From the NCBI RefSeq assembly GCF_030129945.1, contig NZ_JARRAF010000016.1:1-64000 (forward strand): a stretch of DNA of 64,000 bases, in the 5' to 3' direction. The number at the start of each line of letters is the position of its first letter. Within the stretch, counting starts at the first letter, position 1. The notes under the pieces are model-generated. The model had not been told where the DNA came from. It searched no databases and saw only the letters and a list, made by a program, of their open reading frames with translations. Shown here one piece after another: positions 23,888 to 32,622 of the stretch. The translations under genes and the position numbers were made by a program. This DNA is from Parachitinimonas caeni. GTDB lineage: Bacteria; Pseudomonadota; Gammaproteobacteria; Burkholderiales; Chitinimonadaceae.

Positions 23888-26491
23888 CTAGCTATTGGCC
23901 GCCGCCAGAAAATCCTGCGCAAACCGTTGCAGGACGCCGCCTGCTTCGTAGATCGACACTTCCTCGTCGCTGTCGAGACGGCAGGTGACGGTGGCTTGTA
24001 CCTGTTCGCCATTCCTGCGATGGATGATCAGTGTCAGATCGGCGCGGGGCTTGCGCTCGCCGATTACATCGAAGGTCTCGGTGCCGTCAATGCCCAACGT
24101 CAGGCGGTTGGTACCGGGTTTGAACTCCAGCGGCAACACGCCCATTCCAATCAGATTGGTGCGGTGAATGCGCTCGAAACCCTCGGCGACGATGGCTTCG
24201 ACACCTGCCAGCCGCACGCCTTTGGCCGCCCAGTCCCGCGAGCTGCCCTGGCCATAGTCGGCGCCGGCGATGATGATCAGCGGCTGCTTGCGTTCCATAT
24301 AGGTTTCAATGGCTTCCCACATGCGGGTGATCGTGCCTTCGGGTTCGATCCGGGCCAGTGAGCCTTTCTTGATCTGACCTTCGACCACCACCATCTCATT
24401 GAGCAGCGTCGGGTTGGCAAAGGTGGCGCGTTGCGCGGTCAGATGATCACCGCGATGGGTGGCGTAGGAATTGAAGTCCTCTTCCGGCAGGCCCATTTTG
24501 GCCAGATATTCGCCTGCAGCGCTGCTGGCGAGGATGGCGTTCGACGGCGATAGATGGTCGGTGGTGATGTTGTCACCCAGCACGGCCAGCGGCCGCATGC
24601 CACGCAACGTGCGTTCGCCAGCCAGTGCGCCTTCCCAGTAGGGGGGGCGACGGATATAGGTGCTCATCGGGCGCCAGTCATACAAGGGGCTGACGGCAGC
24701 TGCACTATCGGTGCGCACGGCAAACATCGGCTCGTACACCTTGCGGAACTGCTCGGGCTTGACCGCCTGTTTGACGACTGCATCGATTTCCGCATCGCTG
24801 GGCCAGAGGTCTTTCAGGCGGATTTCACGACCATCGACCACACCGAGCACGTCTTTTTCGATGTCGAAACGGACGGTGCCGGCAATGGCATACGCAACAA
24901 CCAGAGGCGGCGAAGCCAGGAACGCCTGCTTGGCATAGGGGTGAATGCGGCCATCGAAGTTGCGGTTGCCGCTCAGCACGGCGGTTGCATACAGGTCACG
25001 GTCGATGATTTCCTGCTGGATCTTGGGGTCGAGCGCACCCGACATGCCGTTGCAGGAGGTGCAGGCGTAAGCCACCACACCAAAACCCAACGCTTCCAGG
25101 TCACGCATCAATCCGGCTTCTTCCAGATAGAGGGTGACCGCTTTCGAGCCCGGTGCGAGCGACGACTTGACCCAAGGCTTGCGCGTAAGGCCCAGCTTGT
25201 TGGCATTGCGGGCCAGCAGGCCGGCTGCGATGACGTTGCGGGGGTTGCTGGTGTTGGTGCAGCTGGTGATGGCGGCGATGATGACAGCGCCATCCGGCAT
25301 CTGGCCCTCGGCTTCCTGCTGGCGGGCTTTCTCCAGATCAACCGCAATGCCCCGTGCTGCCAGATCGCTGGTCGGGAGGCGCTTGTGCGGGTTGGAAGGG
25401 CCAGCCATGTTGCGTACCACGGTTGCAAGATCGAACTTCAGCACCCGTTCGTATTCGGCGGTCTTGAGGCTGTCTGCCCATAAGCCGGCTTCTCTGGCGT
25501 AGGTTTCAACTAGCTGAACTTGTGCATCACTACGGCCCGTCAACCTCAGATAATGGATGGTCTGTTCGTCGATGAAGAACATGGCGGCCGTGGCCCCATA
25601 TTCGGGAGCCATGTTCGAAATGGTGGCGCGGTCACCCAGAGTCAGTGCCGAAGCGCCTTCGCCGTAGAACTCCAGATACGCCCCTACCACCTTTTCCTTG
25701 CGCAGGAATTCGGTCAGGGCGAGCACCACATCGGTCGCAGTAATGCCGGGGGCGGGTTTGCCGCTGAGTTCGACGCCGACGATGTCGGGTAGACGCATCC
25801 ACGACGCCCGGCCCAACATCACGTTTTCAGCTTCCAGCCCGCCGACGCCAATGGCGATGACGCCCAGCGCATCGACATGCGGCGTGTGGCTGTCGGTGCC
25901 GACACAAGTGTCGGGATAGGCCACACCGTTATCGGCATGGATGACCGGCGACATTTTCTCCAGATTGATCTGGTGCATGATGCCGTTGCCGGGCGGGATC
26001 ACATCGACGTTTTTGAAGGCCTGCTTGGTCCAGTCGATGAAGTGGAAGCGGTCTTCATTGCGCCGGTCTTCAATGGTCCGGTTCTTGGTGAAGGCGTCGG
26101 GGTCGAAGCCGCCGCATTCGACAGCCAGCGAGTGATCGACGATCAGCTGCACCGGCACCACGGGGTTGACTTTGGCCGGATCACCACCCTGGTCGGCAAT
26201 GGCATCGCGCAGGCCGGCCAGATCGACCAGGGCAGTCTGGCCAAGAATATCGTGGCAGACAACGCGGGCTGGAAACCAGGGAAAGTCGAGGTCGCGCTTG
26301 CGCTCGATCAGCTGTGAGAGATAGGCGGTCAATTTTTCCGGTTCAGCGCGGCGCACCAGGTTTTCGGCGTGGACGCGAGCGGTGTAGGGCAGTTTGGCCC
26401 AGGCACCTGGCTGGATGGCCTCGACGGCGGCGCGGGTGTCGAAATAGTCGAGCGAAGTGCCGGGCAGGGGTTTGCGGTAGGCGGAGTTCAT
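23888..26491 (-). CDS. acnD: Fe-S 2-methylisocitrate dehydratase AcnD
   Basis: Aconitase-family enzyme that dehydrates 2-methylcitrate to 2-methylaconitate in propionate breakdown; replaces PrpD. The 867-residue protein has the three aconitase cluster cysteines in SCTNTSNP and CTSCNGMSG, the substrate motifs VGTDSHTPHVDALGVIAIGVGG and the C-terminal swivel domain with GADYGQGSSRDWAAKG. The close linkage to prpF separates it from housekeeping AcnA. It follows prpC by 79 bases and no prpD is present. Confidence 0.95.
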   Translation of the reverse strand: MNSAYRKPLPGTSLDYFDTRAAVEAIQPGAWAKLPYTARVHAENLVRRAEPEKLTAYLSQLIERKRDLDFPWFPARVVCHDILGQTALVDLAGLRDAIADQGGDPAKVNPVVPVQLIVDHSLAVECGGFDPDAFTKNRTIEDRRNEDRFHFIDWTKQAFKNVDVIPPGNGIMHQINLEKMSPVIHADNGVAYPDTCVGTDSHTPHVDALGVIAIGVGGLEAENVMLGRASWMRLPDIVGVELSGKPAPGITATDVVLALTEFLRKEKVVGAYLEFYGEGASALTLGDRATISNMAPEYGATAAMFFIDEQTIHYLRLTGRSDAQVQLVETYAREAGLWADSLKTAEYERVLKFDLATVVRNMAGPSNPHKRLPTSDLAARGIAVDLEKARQQEAEGQMPDGAVIIAAITSCTNTSNPRNVIAAGLLARNANKLGLTRKPWVKSSLAPGSKAVTLYLEEAGLMRDLEALGFGVVAYACTSCNGMSGALDPKIQQEIIDRDLYATAVLSGNRNFDGRIHPYAKQAFLASPPLVVAYAIAGTVRFDIEKDVLGVVDGREIRLKDLWPSDAEIDAVVKQAVKPEQFRKVYEPMFAVRTDSAAAVSPLYDWRPMSTYIRRPPYWEGALAGERTLRGMRPLAVLGDNITTDHLSPSNAILASSAAGEYLAKMGLPEEDFNSYATHRGDHLTAQRATFANPTLLNEMVVVEGQIKKGSLARIEPEGTITRMWEAIETYMERKQPLIIIAGADYGQGSSRDWAAKGVRLAGVEAIVAEGFERIHRTNLIGMGVLPLEFKPGTNRLTLGIDGTETFDVIGERKPRADLTLIIHRRNGEQVQATVTCRLDSDEEVSIYEAGGVLQRFAQDFLAAANS

Positions 26492-26570
26492 GGCTGATTG
26501 ATTGATGGCTAGAACGGTTTGACGCTTCGCTGGCCGGGCCGGCGAAGCGTCATCAAGGGAGCGTCGGGGC

Positions 26571-27716
26571 TCAGCGCTTTTCGATGGGTACGAATTCGAG
26601 ATTTTCCGGCCCGGTGTAGTTGGCGCTTGGGCGGATGATCTTGCCGTCGATGCGTTGTTCGATCACATGCGCGGCCCAGCCCGAGGTGCGTGAGATCACG
26701 AACAGCGGGGTGAACATGGCGGTGGGTACGCCCATCATGTGATACGAGACAGCCGAGAACCAGTCGAGGTTGGGGAACATCTTTTTGATATCCCACATCA
26801 CGGTTTCTAGGCGCTCGGCGATGTTGAACATCTTCATGTCACCGGCTTGCTGGCTGAGTGAGCGGGCGACTTCCTTGATCACCTTGTTGCGGGGGTCGCC
26901 AATGGTGTACACCGGGTGGCCAAAGCCAATGACCACTTCCTTGCGCTCGACGCGGGCGCGGATGTCCGCTTCGGCTTCGTCGGGGGTTTCGTAGCGCTTC
27001 TGTACTTCGAAGGCCACCTCGTTGGCGCCACCATGCTTGGGGCCGCGCAGGGCACCAATTGCGCCGGTGATGGCGGAGTGCATGTCGGAGCCGGTGCCGG
27101 CGATGACGCGGGCGGTAAAGGTCGAGGCATTGAATTCATGCTCGGCGTACAAGACCAGCGAGGTGTGCATGGCCTTGACCCACTCTGCCGGAGGTTGCTT
27201 GCCGTGCAGCAGGTGCAGGAAGTGACCGCCGATGCTGTCGTCGTCCGTTTCAACCTCGATGCGACGTCCGTTATGGCTGAAGTGGTACCAGTAGAGCAGC
27301 ATCGAGCCCAGTGAGGCCATCAGGCGATCGGCAATGTCGCGCGCGCCGGGGGTGTTGTGGTCATCTTTTTCTGGCAGGGCGCAGCCCAGTGCGGAGACGG
27401 CACTCCGCATGACGTCCATGGGATGGGCGCCGGCAGGAATCGCTTCGAGCACGGCCTTGACGCTGGCCGGGATGCCGCGCAGTGATTTGAGCTTGGCCTT
27501 GTAGCCACGCAGTTCTGCCGCATTGGGCAGCTTGCCGTGGACCAGCAGGTGGGCGATTTCTTCGAATTCGCAGGCGTCGGCCACGTCGAGGATGTCATAA
27601 CCCCGGTAGTGCAGATCGTTGCCGGTACGGCCAACCGTGCAAAGCGCGGTATTGCCCGCAGCAACGCCCGACAGGGCAACGGATTTCTTTGGCTTGGGTA
27701 GGACAGTTTCAGTCAT
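26571..27716 (-). CDS. prpC: 2-methylcitrate synthase
   Basis: Condenses propionyl-CoA with oxaloacetate to 2-methylcitrate. The 381-residue citrate synthase fold shows [12 protein letters not shown], the active-site histidine regions [19 protein letters not shown] and [11 protein letters not shown], and [13 protein letters not shown]. Length and the lack of an N-terminal regulatory region fit the prpC branch rather than housekeeping GltA. Position inside the prp operon supports this. The gap of 172 bases to the upstream hypothetical gene holds no clear gene. Confidence 0.95.
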   Translation of the reverse strand: MTETVLPKPKKSVALSGVAAGNTALCTVGRTGNDLHYRGYDILDVADACEFEEIAHLLVHGKLPNAAELRGYKAKLKSLRGIPASVKAVLEAIPAGAHPMDVMRSAVSALGCALPEKDDHNTPGARDIADRLMASLGSMLLYWYHFSHNGRRIEVETDDDSIGGHFLHLLHGKQPPAEWVKAMHTSLVLYAEHEFNASTFTARVIAGTGSDMHSAITGAIGALRGPKHGGANEVAFEVQKRYETPDEAEADIRARVERKEVVIGFGHPVYTIGDPRNKVIKEVARSLSQQAGDMKMFNIAERLETVMWDIKKMFPNLDWFSAVSYHMMGVPTAMFTPLFVISRTSGWAAHVIEQRIDGKIIRPSANYTGPENLEFVPIEKR

Positions 27717-27888
27717 GGCGGACTTTCAGGATGAGTTAAAAGAAATACGTGATTGACACAGCTCGGAGAGATGAGCCGTGAAGATTCAATACCAGTAATA
27801 ATGCTGTGCTTTTCAGTTCAGCTGGAAGATCGGCCAAAATGGCGCGCCAGACGTTTAGATATTCGAGCATGACAGGCTGAGGCACCGT

Positions 27889-28419
27889 TTAATCGATGGA
27901 GAAATAGGCAAGCCCTTTGCCTTCATTCATGGCGACCGTTGCGAGCTCCTGCAGGGCAAATAAGCAAACGAATAAATCGAAAGGAGAATCGCCTTCGTCT
28001 GGTGTTTCAATTTCATGCGCCTGCCATGCGGCGAGAATGCCTTCAATTTCAGCGACCTCTGCAAAATATTCGTCAAATGCATCGCTATCCCAGCTGTCTG
28101 CGTCAGTCCACCCATCTGCTTTGCAAATAATGGCGAGCTCACTTTGTAGGGCAGGAAGCTCTTGTGCTTCATAGCCCCACATTCTGCCCCCGAGTTTTTG
28201 CAATAGAGGCAGCTGTAGCCTGCGGGACTCAGCGGCAATGATTCGGGTGACCCAGCTATTGCGCGACCACATGGTCAGCGCATTTGATTCATCGATGATG
28301 TCGCCGGCAACGGCTTCATCAATGGTAGCTTCATGGCCATCGCCACCGGGATAAGTTCGCAATATTTCAACCTGCGAGGGTAGGATCGGGCAAAAACCGA
28401 AAACGTGGTGATATGACAT
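27889..28419 (-). CDS. Hypothetical acidic protein within the prp operon
   Basis: A 176-residue soluble, acidic protein I do not recognise. It opens MSYHHVFGFCPILPSQVEIL and has acidic stretches in the second half (DADSWDSDAFDEYFAEVAEIEG). There is no signal peptide or membrane segment. A good ribosome site (GAGGAG) precedes the ATG, so it is probably expressed. It lies between the EVE gene and prpC, on the same strand. The compact acidic form and lone position recall immunity-type proteins, but nothing shows this directly. Confidence 0.6.
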   Translation of the reverse strand: MSYHHVFGFCPILPSQVEILRTYPGGDGHEATIDEAVAGDIIDESNALTMWSRNSWVTRIIAAESRRLQLPLLQKLGGRMWGYEAQELPALQSELAIICKADGWTDADSWDSDAFDEYFAEVAEIEGILAAWQAHEIETPDEGDSPFDLFVCLFALQELATVAMNEGKGLAYFSID

Positions 28420-28451
28420 CCGTGCAGCTCCTCGCTATGTGTAAGAAATAG

Positions 28452-28922
28452 TCAAAACAAAGACAGCGTTGTGCCGTGACCCGGTGGGGTGTCACGGCTG
28501 TCTGGAATTGAATCGAGCATAGCGCCGGCAATTAACTCGAAGTCCTCGCGGCTGATTTCGACCTGACCATAGCGGAAGGCATACCCCCAGCGCTGTTTGT
28601 CGCGGATAAAGGCCAGATCGTTGATCATCGGCCGGATAGGGGTGCTCTGGCAGGGTAGGTAATGTACGTCGCGACGGTAGGGCACAAAGTCATCGCTCAT
28701 CCTGAACAGGTAGGGCTCGCCTTCGGCAATCTGACCGATTGCCGTGAACTGCTGGCAGGTGCCGCTTTCGCCCATTGCATTGTTTGGCGAGTAATAAATC
28801 AGCCAGTCACCAGGCTGCATTTTTTTGAGCGGGCCATTTTTGCCATGGCAGAGCTGACAAAACCCGCCCGCAACCCCCCGCTGCACATGCTCCCACGACA
28901 CCACTCCTATCCAGTACCGCAT
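28452..28922 (-). CDS. EVE-domain protein
   Basis: A 156-residue EVE (PUA-like) domain protein: RYWIGVVSWEHVQRGVAGGFCQLCHGKNGPLKKMQPGDWLIYYSP is the typical beginning, and PIRPMINDLAFIRDKQRWGYAFRYGQVEIS the typical end. EVE domains read modified bases in DNA or RNA, and single-domain forms like this one have unknown targets. It starts two bases beyond the stop of the upstream GNAT gene and sits in the prp operon, where no functional link to propionate is known. Confidence 0.85.
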   Translation of the reverse strand: MRYWIGVVSWEHVQRGVAGGFCQLCHGKNGPLKKMQPGDWLIYYSPNNAMGESGTCQQFTAIGQIAEGEPYLFRMSDDFVPYRRDVHYLPCQSTPIRPMINDLAFIRDKQRWGYAFRYGQVEISREDFELIAGAMLDSIPDSRDTPPGHGTTLSLF

Positions 28923-28924
28923 GG

Positions 28925-29494
28925 TCAGCCACCGCTATGTGCCAGCCAGTCTGCGCGCGGCAAGCGATAGAGCACATGCCGCTGTATCGGATGCCCCGCT
29001 TCAACTCTCGGATGATCGAAATCGTCGGCAGGGTTGTGATGCATGCCAAGCCTCTCCATCACCCGGCGCGATGGCGTGTTGATGGTGGCGGTCAGCGCGA
29101 CGATTTCGTTCAGGACCAGTGTTTCAAATCCGTAACGCAGAACGGCCCGCGCCGCCTCGGTAGCGTAGCCTTGCCCCCAGAAGGCCGGGTCCAGGCCCCA
29201 GCCGATTTCCACGCAGGGGGTGAACGGCGCTTCGAACGAAGTCTGGATCAGCCCGGCATACCCCGCAAAACGGGCCAGACCGGGGATTTCAATCGGCCAG
29301 AAAGTCATGCTGCCGTGATGGCCATCGTCCCGCAGGCGACGTGCCACGCCGTCGCTTTGCTCCCGGCTCTGCACCGATGGGAAGTACCGGCGGAATACAG
29401 GATCGGCATTCAGGCGGGCGAAAGGTTCCAGGTCGGCATCGACCCAGTCCCTCAGAACGATGCGACCGGATTCGAGCCGGAACGGGGCAAACAT
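28925..29494 (-). CDS. GNAT acetyltransferase, RimJ/RimL type
   Basis: A 189-residue acetyltransferase of the RimJ/RimL group: RIVLRDWVDADLEPFARLNADPVFRRYFPS at the start, then CVEIGWGLDPAFWGQGYATEAARAVLRYGFE with the acetyl-CoA binding loop and TINTPSRRVMERLGM near the end. Members modify protein N-termini or small amines; the target here is unknown. It begins five bases after the prpB stop and ends two bases before the EVE gene, so it is very probably co-transcribed with prpB. Confidence 0.88.
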   Translation of the reverse strand: MFAPFRLESGRIVLRDWVDADLEPFARLNADPVFRRYFPSVQSREQSDGVARRLRDDGHHGSMTFWPIEIPGLARFAGYAGLIQTSFEAPFTPCVEIGWGLDPAFWGQGYATEAARAVLRYGFETLVLNEIVALTATINTPSRRVMERLGMHHNPADDFDHPRVEAGHPIQRHVLYRLPRADWLAHSGG

Positions 29495-29499
29495 GCGGT

Positions 29500-30387
29500 T
29501 CAGCCCTGGTCTTGCTGGGCGAACAGGGCGTCCAGCTTCTGCTCGAATTCGTGGTAGCCCAGGTGGTCGTACAGCTCCATACGGGTCTGCATGGTGTCGA
29601 GTACGTTCTTCTGGGTGCCTTCGGCGGCGATGTGGCCGTAGATATTCAGTGCTGCCTTGCTCATGGCGCGGAAGGCCGACAGCGGGTACAGCATCATGCT
29701 GACACCGGCAGAGCCCAGCTCGTCGCGGGTAAACAACGGCGTCTTGCCGAATTCAGTGATATTGGCCAGCACCGGTACCTTCACGGCATCGACGAAGGCT
29801 TTATACATATCGAGGCTTTCCATCGCCTCGGGGAAGATCATGTCAGCACCGGCTTCTACGCAAGCACAGGCACGGTCGATAGCGGCCTGCAGACCTTCAA
29901 CGGCCAGGGCATCGGTACGGGCCATGATCACGAACTCGGGGTCGGTCTTGGCATCGACAGCCGCTTTCACCCGGTCAACCATCTCCTCCTTGCTGACGAT
30001 GGCCTTGCCGGGGCGGTGGCCGCAGCGCTTGGCCATTACCTGATCTTCAATATGCACGGCGGCAGCGCCGGCACGGATCATCTCGCGCACGGTACGGGCG
30101 ATATTGAATGCGCCGCCCCAGCCGGTGTCGATATCCACCAGCACGGGCAGCTGGGTGCGGTCGGTGATGCGACGAACATCAATCAATACGTCTTCAAGCG
30201 TGGTGATGCCCAGATCGGGGATGCCACAGGAGCTGGCAGCAACGCCCCCGCCTGACACATACAGTGCCTTGTGGCCCGAATGTTCGGCCAGCAGGGCGGC
30301 ATAGGCATTGATGGCGCCAACAATCTGCAGGGGCTTTTCAGCGGCAACAGCTGCGCGGAAACGGGCGCCAGCGGAACGTGAACTCAT
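29500..30387 (-). CDS. prpB: 2-methylisocitrate lyase
   Basis: Splits 2-methylisocitrate to pyruvate and succinate, the last step of the methylcitrate cycle. The 295-residue protein is of normal length; [12 protein letters not shown] carries the active-site cysteine of the isocitrate lyase family, with [26 protein letters not shown] and FPEAMES as metal and substrate segments. First gene of the leftward prp operon and divergent from prpR, with a sigma-54 type promoter 50-70 bases upstream. Confidence 0.96.
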   Translation of the reverse strand: MSSRSAGARFRAAVAAEKPLQIVGAINAYAALLAEHSGHKALYVSGGGVAASSCGIPDLGITTLEDVLIDVRRITDRTQLPVLVDIDTGWGGAFNIARTVREMIRAGAAAVHIEDQVMAKRCGHRPGKAIVSKEEMVDRVKAAVDAKTDPEFVIMARTDALAVEGLQAAIDRACACVEAGADMIFPEAMESLDMYKAFVDAVKVPVLANITEFGKTPLFTRDELGSAGVSMMLYPLSAFRAMSKAALNIYGHIAAEGTQKNVLDTMQTRMELYDHLGYHEFEQKLDALFAQQDQG

Positions 30388-30438
30388 GCGGGACTCCTTG
30401 AAACGTAAAAATAATGACTGCTATGAGGCAGTAGTCTT

Positions 30439-30455
30439 AGCAAAAACCTTGCCAG
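30439..30455 (-). promoter_or_regulatory. Sigma-54 (-24/-12) promoter of prpB
   Basis: On the minus strand the sequence reads CTGGCAAGGTTTTTGCT, matching the consensus YTGGCACGNNNNTTGCW at nearly every fixed position, including the GG and GC doublets with correct spacing. Start of transcription would fall near 30428, about 40 bases before prpB. The divergent gene encodes a sigma-54 activator. Confidence 0.8.
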
Positions 30456-30530
30456 TACTATGGTCTTGTGGCTTCTTCCGGTAAATCATCAGCTTAGTCT
30501 TTGGGGGCTTGACGTGCAGTGCGGAGTATA

Positions 30531-30567
30531 TGTTTCATTATTGAAGTTCAGTGTTTCAAAGGTGAAA
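30531..30567. promoter_or_regulatory. Putative PrpR binding sites (two tandem palindromes)
   Basis: Two similar imperfect palindromes, TGTTTCATTATTGAAG (30531-30546) and TGTTTCAAAGGTGAAA (30552-30567), share TGTTTCA and are spaced 21 bases apart, two DNA turns. They lie about 80-120 bases upstream of the sigma-54 promoter, a normal place for an enhancer, and end next to the prpR start. Confidence 0.6.
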
Positions 30568-30571
30568 TGAA

Positions 30572-32467
30572 ATGCCTGGCAACAAGCCCCAGATTGCAAT
30601 TGTGGCCTCGCGTGGGCTGGTTGATCTGATTCGCAGTCAGCTGCCTGCGTACAACGATCTTGCCGCGTGGCGCTTGATCGACCAGCCCTACGATATTGCC
30701 CAGACCAGCCTGGCGGAGCTGCAACGCGCAGGACAGGTTGACGCTGTCGTCGCTGCGGGGGCGGGGGCGGATCGTATCCGTAGTGCCTTGAGTCTGCCGG
30801 TGTCGGCGATCCGGGTGGGCGGTGACGACATTGTGCAGGCACTGGCGCGGGCCAGCCGTGTCGGCGTCAAGGTCGCCATTGTCACGCGGCGCCGGCTGGC
30901 CGAGGAGTTCGACGAAATCGTGCCGGTGCTCAATCTCGATCTCTCGCGCCACCTGTATGAAGACGATGCCTCTGCCCGCGTCTTGCTCGCCAATCTGGCA
31001 ATTCAGTCTCGGCCAGCCGTGGTGGGCTCCAGCGAGATTGTCTATCTGGCCGGGCTGTACAACCTCACGGGGGTCTTGATCTACTCGGCGCGGGCGGTGC
31101 GTGCCGCGCTCGAAGGGGCGCTGGAACTGGCCAGGGTGGCAAGGCTGGAAGAGGCCAAGCGCGAACGCCTGGACCGGATCCTGGAAAGTCTGGTCGAGGG
31201 AGTGGTGGCGGTGGATGCTGATGAGCGCATCCAGACCATCAACCCGGCCATGGCTCGTCTGATCGGGCTCGGTGAAGACTGGGCCAATGGACGCCGGCTG
31301 ACTGAAATTGCGCCGGAACTCAGTCTGCGCGGGGTGTTGCAAACCGGCGAGGCCCGACGCGACGAGATTGTCGGCGTAGCAGGCAAGACCCTGGTGACGC
31401 AACGTTTGCCGCTGTTGCAGGCGGATGAAACGGTAGGTGCGGTGCTGACCTTTCAGGATGCCACGGCGATTGAGCGCGCTGACCGGAAGCTGCGAGCAGA
31501 GGCCCGCAAGAGTCAGTTTCAGGCCCGCTACCGGCTGCACGATGTACTGGGCGAGTCGCCCAGCATCGCGGCGGCGCGAGAGCTGGCATCGCTGTATGCG
31601 CAGTCCGATTCCGCCGTGCTGATCGGTGGCGAATCTGGCACTGGCAAGGAACTGTTCGCCCAGGGCATTCACCTGGCATCGCGGCGGGCGCAGGGGCCGT
31701 TTGTAGCGCTCAACTGCGCCGCGTTTCCCGAGAGCCTGCTCGAATCAGAACTGTTTGGTTATGAAGAAGGGGCGTTTACCGGTTCGCGTCGCGGTGGCAA
31801 GCCGGGCCTGATCGAACTTGCGCATCAGGGCACCTTGTTTCTGGATGAAATCGGCGATATGCCCTTGCCCCTGCAGACCCGCTTGCTGCGTGTTTTGCAG
31901 GAGCGCCAGGTGTTACGGCTGGGGGGGGCGGAACCGACGCCGGTGGATGTGCGGGTGGTGGCAGCCACCCACGCCGATCTGAAAGCCAGGGTGGTGGAAG
32001 GGGGTTTCCGTGCGGATTTGTATTACCGGTTGAATATTCTCAACCTGACCTTGCCACGGCTGGCCGAGCGCGGTGCCGATGTTGGCCTGCTGGCATTGGC
32101 GGCGGTTCGGGATGCCCTGCGCCGTCTGGGCTCCGGCCTGGATCCGCAGCAGCTATTGCAACCCTTTCTGCGGGCGGCGCAGGGCTATGGCTGGCCTGGC
32201 AATGTGCGGGAATTGCAGAATCTTGGCGAACGGCTGGCGGTATTTTTGCATGTGGCCGGGCGGCTGGATGAAGCGGATGTCCGGCGGCTGGCCCCCGAAC
32301 TCAGCGAAGCCGCGCCCGCGCCAGATCTACCTTCCACCCGCCGTCAGCAGGAGCTGCAGCACATCCGCAAGATCCTGGCCGCCTGTGGCGGCGACCAGAC
32401 CGAGGCGGCACGCCAGCTCGGCATCAGCCGGACAACCTTGTGGCGCCGCCTGAAGGCCGGCGAATAG
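30572..32467 (+). CDS. prpR: Propionate catabolism regulator PrpR (sigma-54 activator)
   Basis: Activates the divergent prp operon with sigma-54, in response to 2-methylcitrate in known cases. The 631-residue protein has the PrpR N-terminal sensing domain (about 1-190), a PAS-like region (about 200-300), the AAA+ domain with Walker A GESGTGKE, the GAFTGSRRGG loop (the serine variant is normal for PrpR), Walker B GTLFLDEIGDM, and a Fis-type helix-turn-helix at the end (TEAARQLGISRTTLWRRLK). Start ATG at 30572 directly follows the second palindrome, so it may also control its own expression. Confidence 0.95.
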   Translation: MPGNKPQIAIVASRGLVDLIRSQLPAYNDLAAWRLIDQPYDIAQTSLAELQRAGQVDAVVAAGAGADRIRSALSLPVSAIRVGGDDIVQALARASRVGVKVAIVTRRRLAEEFDEIVPVLNLDLSRHLYEDDASARVLLANLAIQSRPAVVGSSEIVYLAGLYNLTGVLIYSARAVRAALEGALELARVARLEEAKRERLDRILESLVEGVVAVDADERIQTINPAMARLIGLGEDWANGRRLTEIAPELSLRGVLQTGEARRDEIVGVAGKTLVTQRLPLLQADETVGAVLTFQDATAIERADRKLRAEARKSQFQARYRLHDVLGESPSIAAARELASLYAQSDSAVLIGGESGTGKELFAQGIHLASRRAQGPFVALNCAAFPESLLESELFGYEEGAFTGSRRGGKPGLIELAHQGTLFLDEIGDMPLPLQTRLLRVLQERQVLRLGGAEPTPVDVRVVAATHADLKARVVEGGFRADLYYRLNILNLTLPRLAERGADVGLLALAAVRDALRRLGSGLDPQQLLQPFLRAAQGYGWPGNVRELQNLGERLAVFLHVAGRLDEADVRRLAPELSEAAPAPDLPSTRRQQELQHIRKILAACGGDQTEAARQLGISRTTLWRRLKAGE

Positions 32468-32476
32468 CCGGGCCTG

Positions 32477-32622
32477 GGTTCTGTTGACGTAAGGTTTACA
32501 GCCGCGCCGGGCCGAGTTTTGGGGCGAGGCGAGGCAGGGTAAGCGCGGTTTAGCGAGCTAGGCTCTGTTGACGTTTTATTTCCGGCGAAACGCGATCTGA
32601 AAACCTTACGTCAACAGAACCT
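32477..32622 (+). repeat. MITE-like element with perfect 21-base inverted ends
   Basis: The left end begins GGTTCTGTTGACGTAAGG and its exact 21-base reverse complement ends the element at 32621. Inside, from 32559, a second family end TAGGCTCTGTTGACGTTTT is nested, with TTCCGGCGAAACGCGATC as in the 84-bp copies. No coding sequence is present. The right end supplies the stop codon (CTA, 32621-32623) of the vWA gene. Confidence 0.85.
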
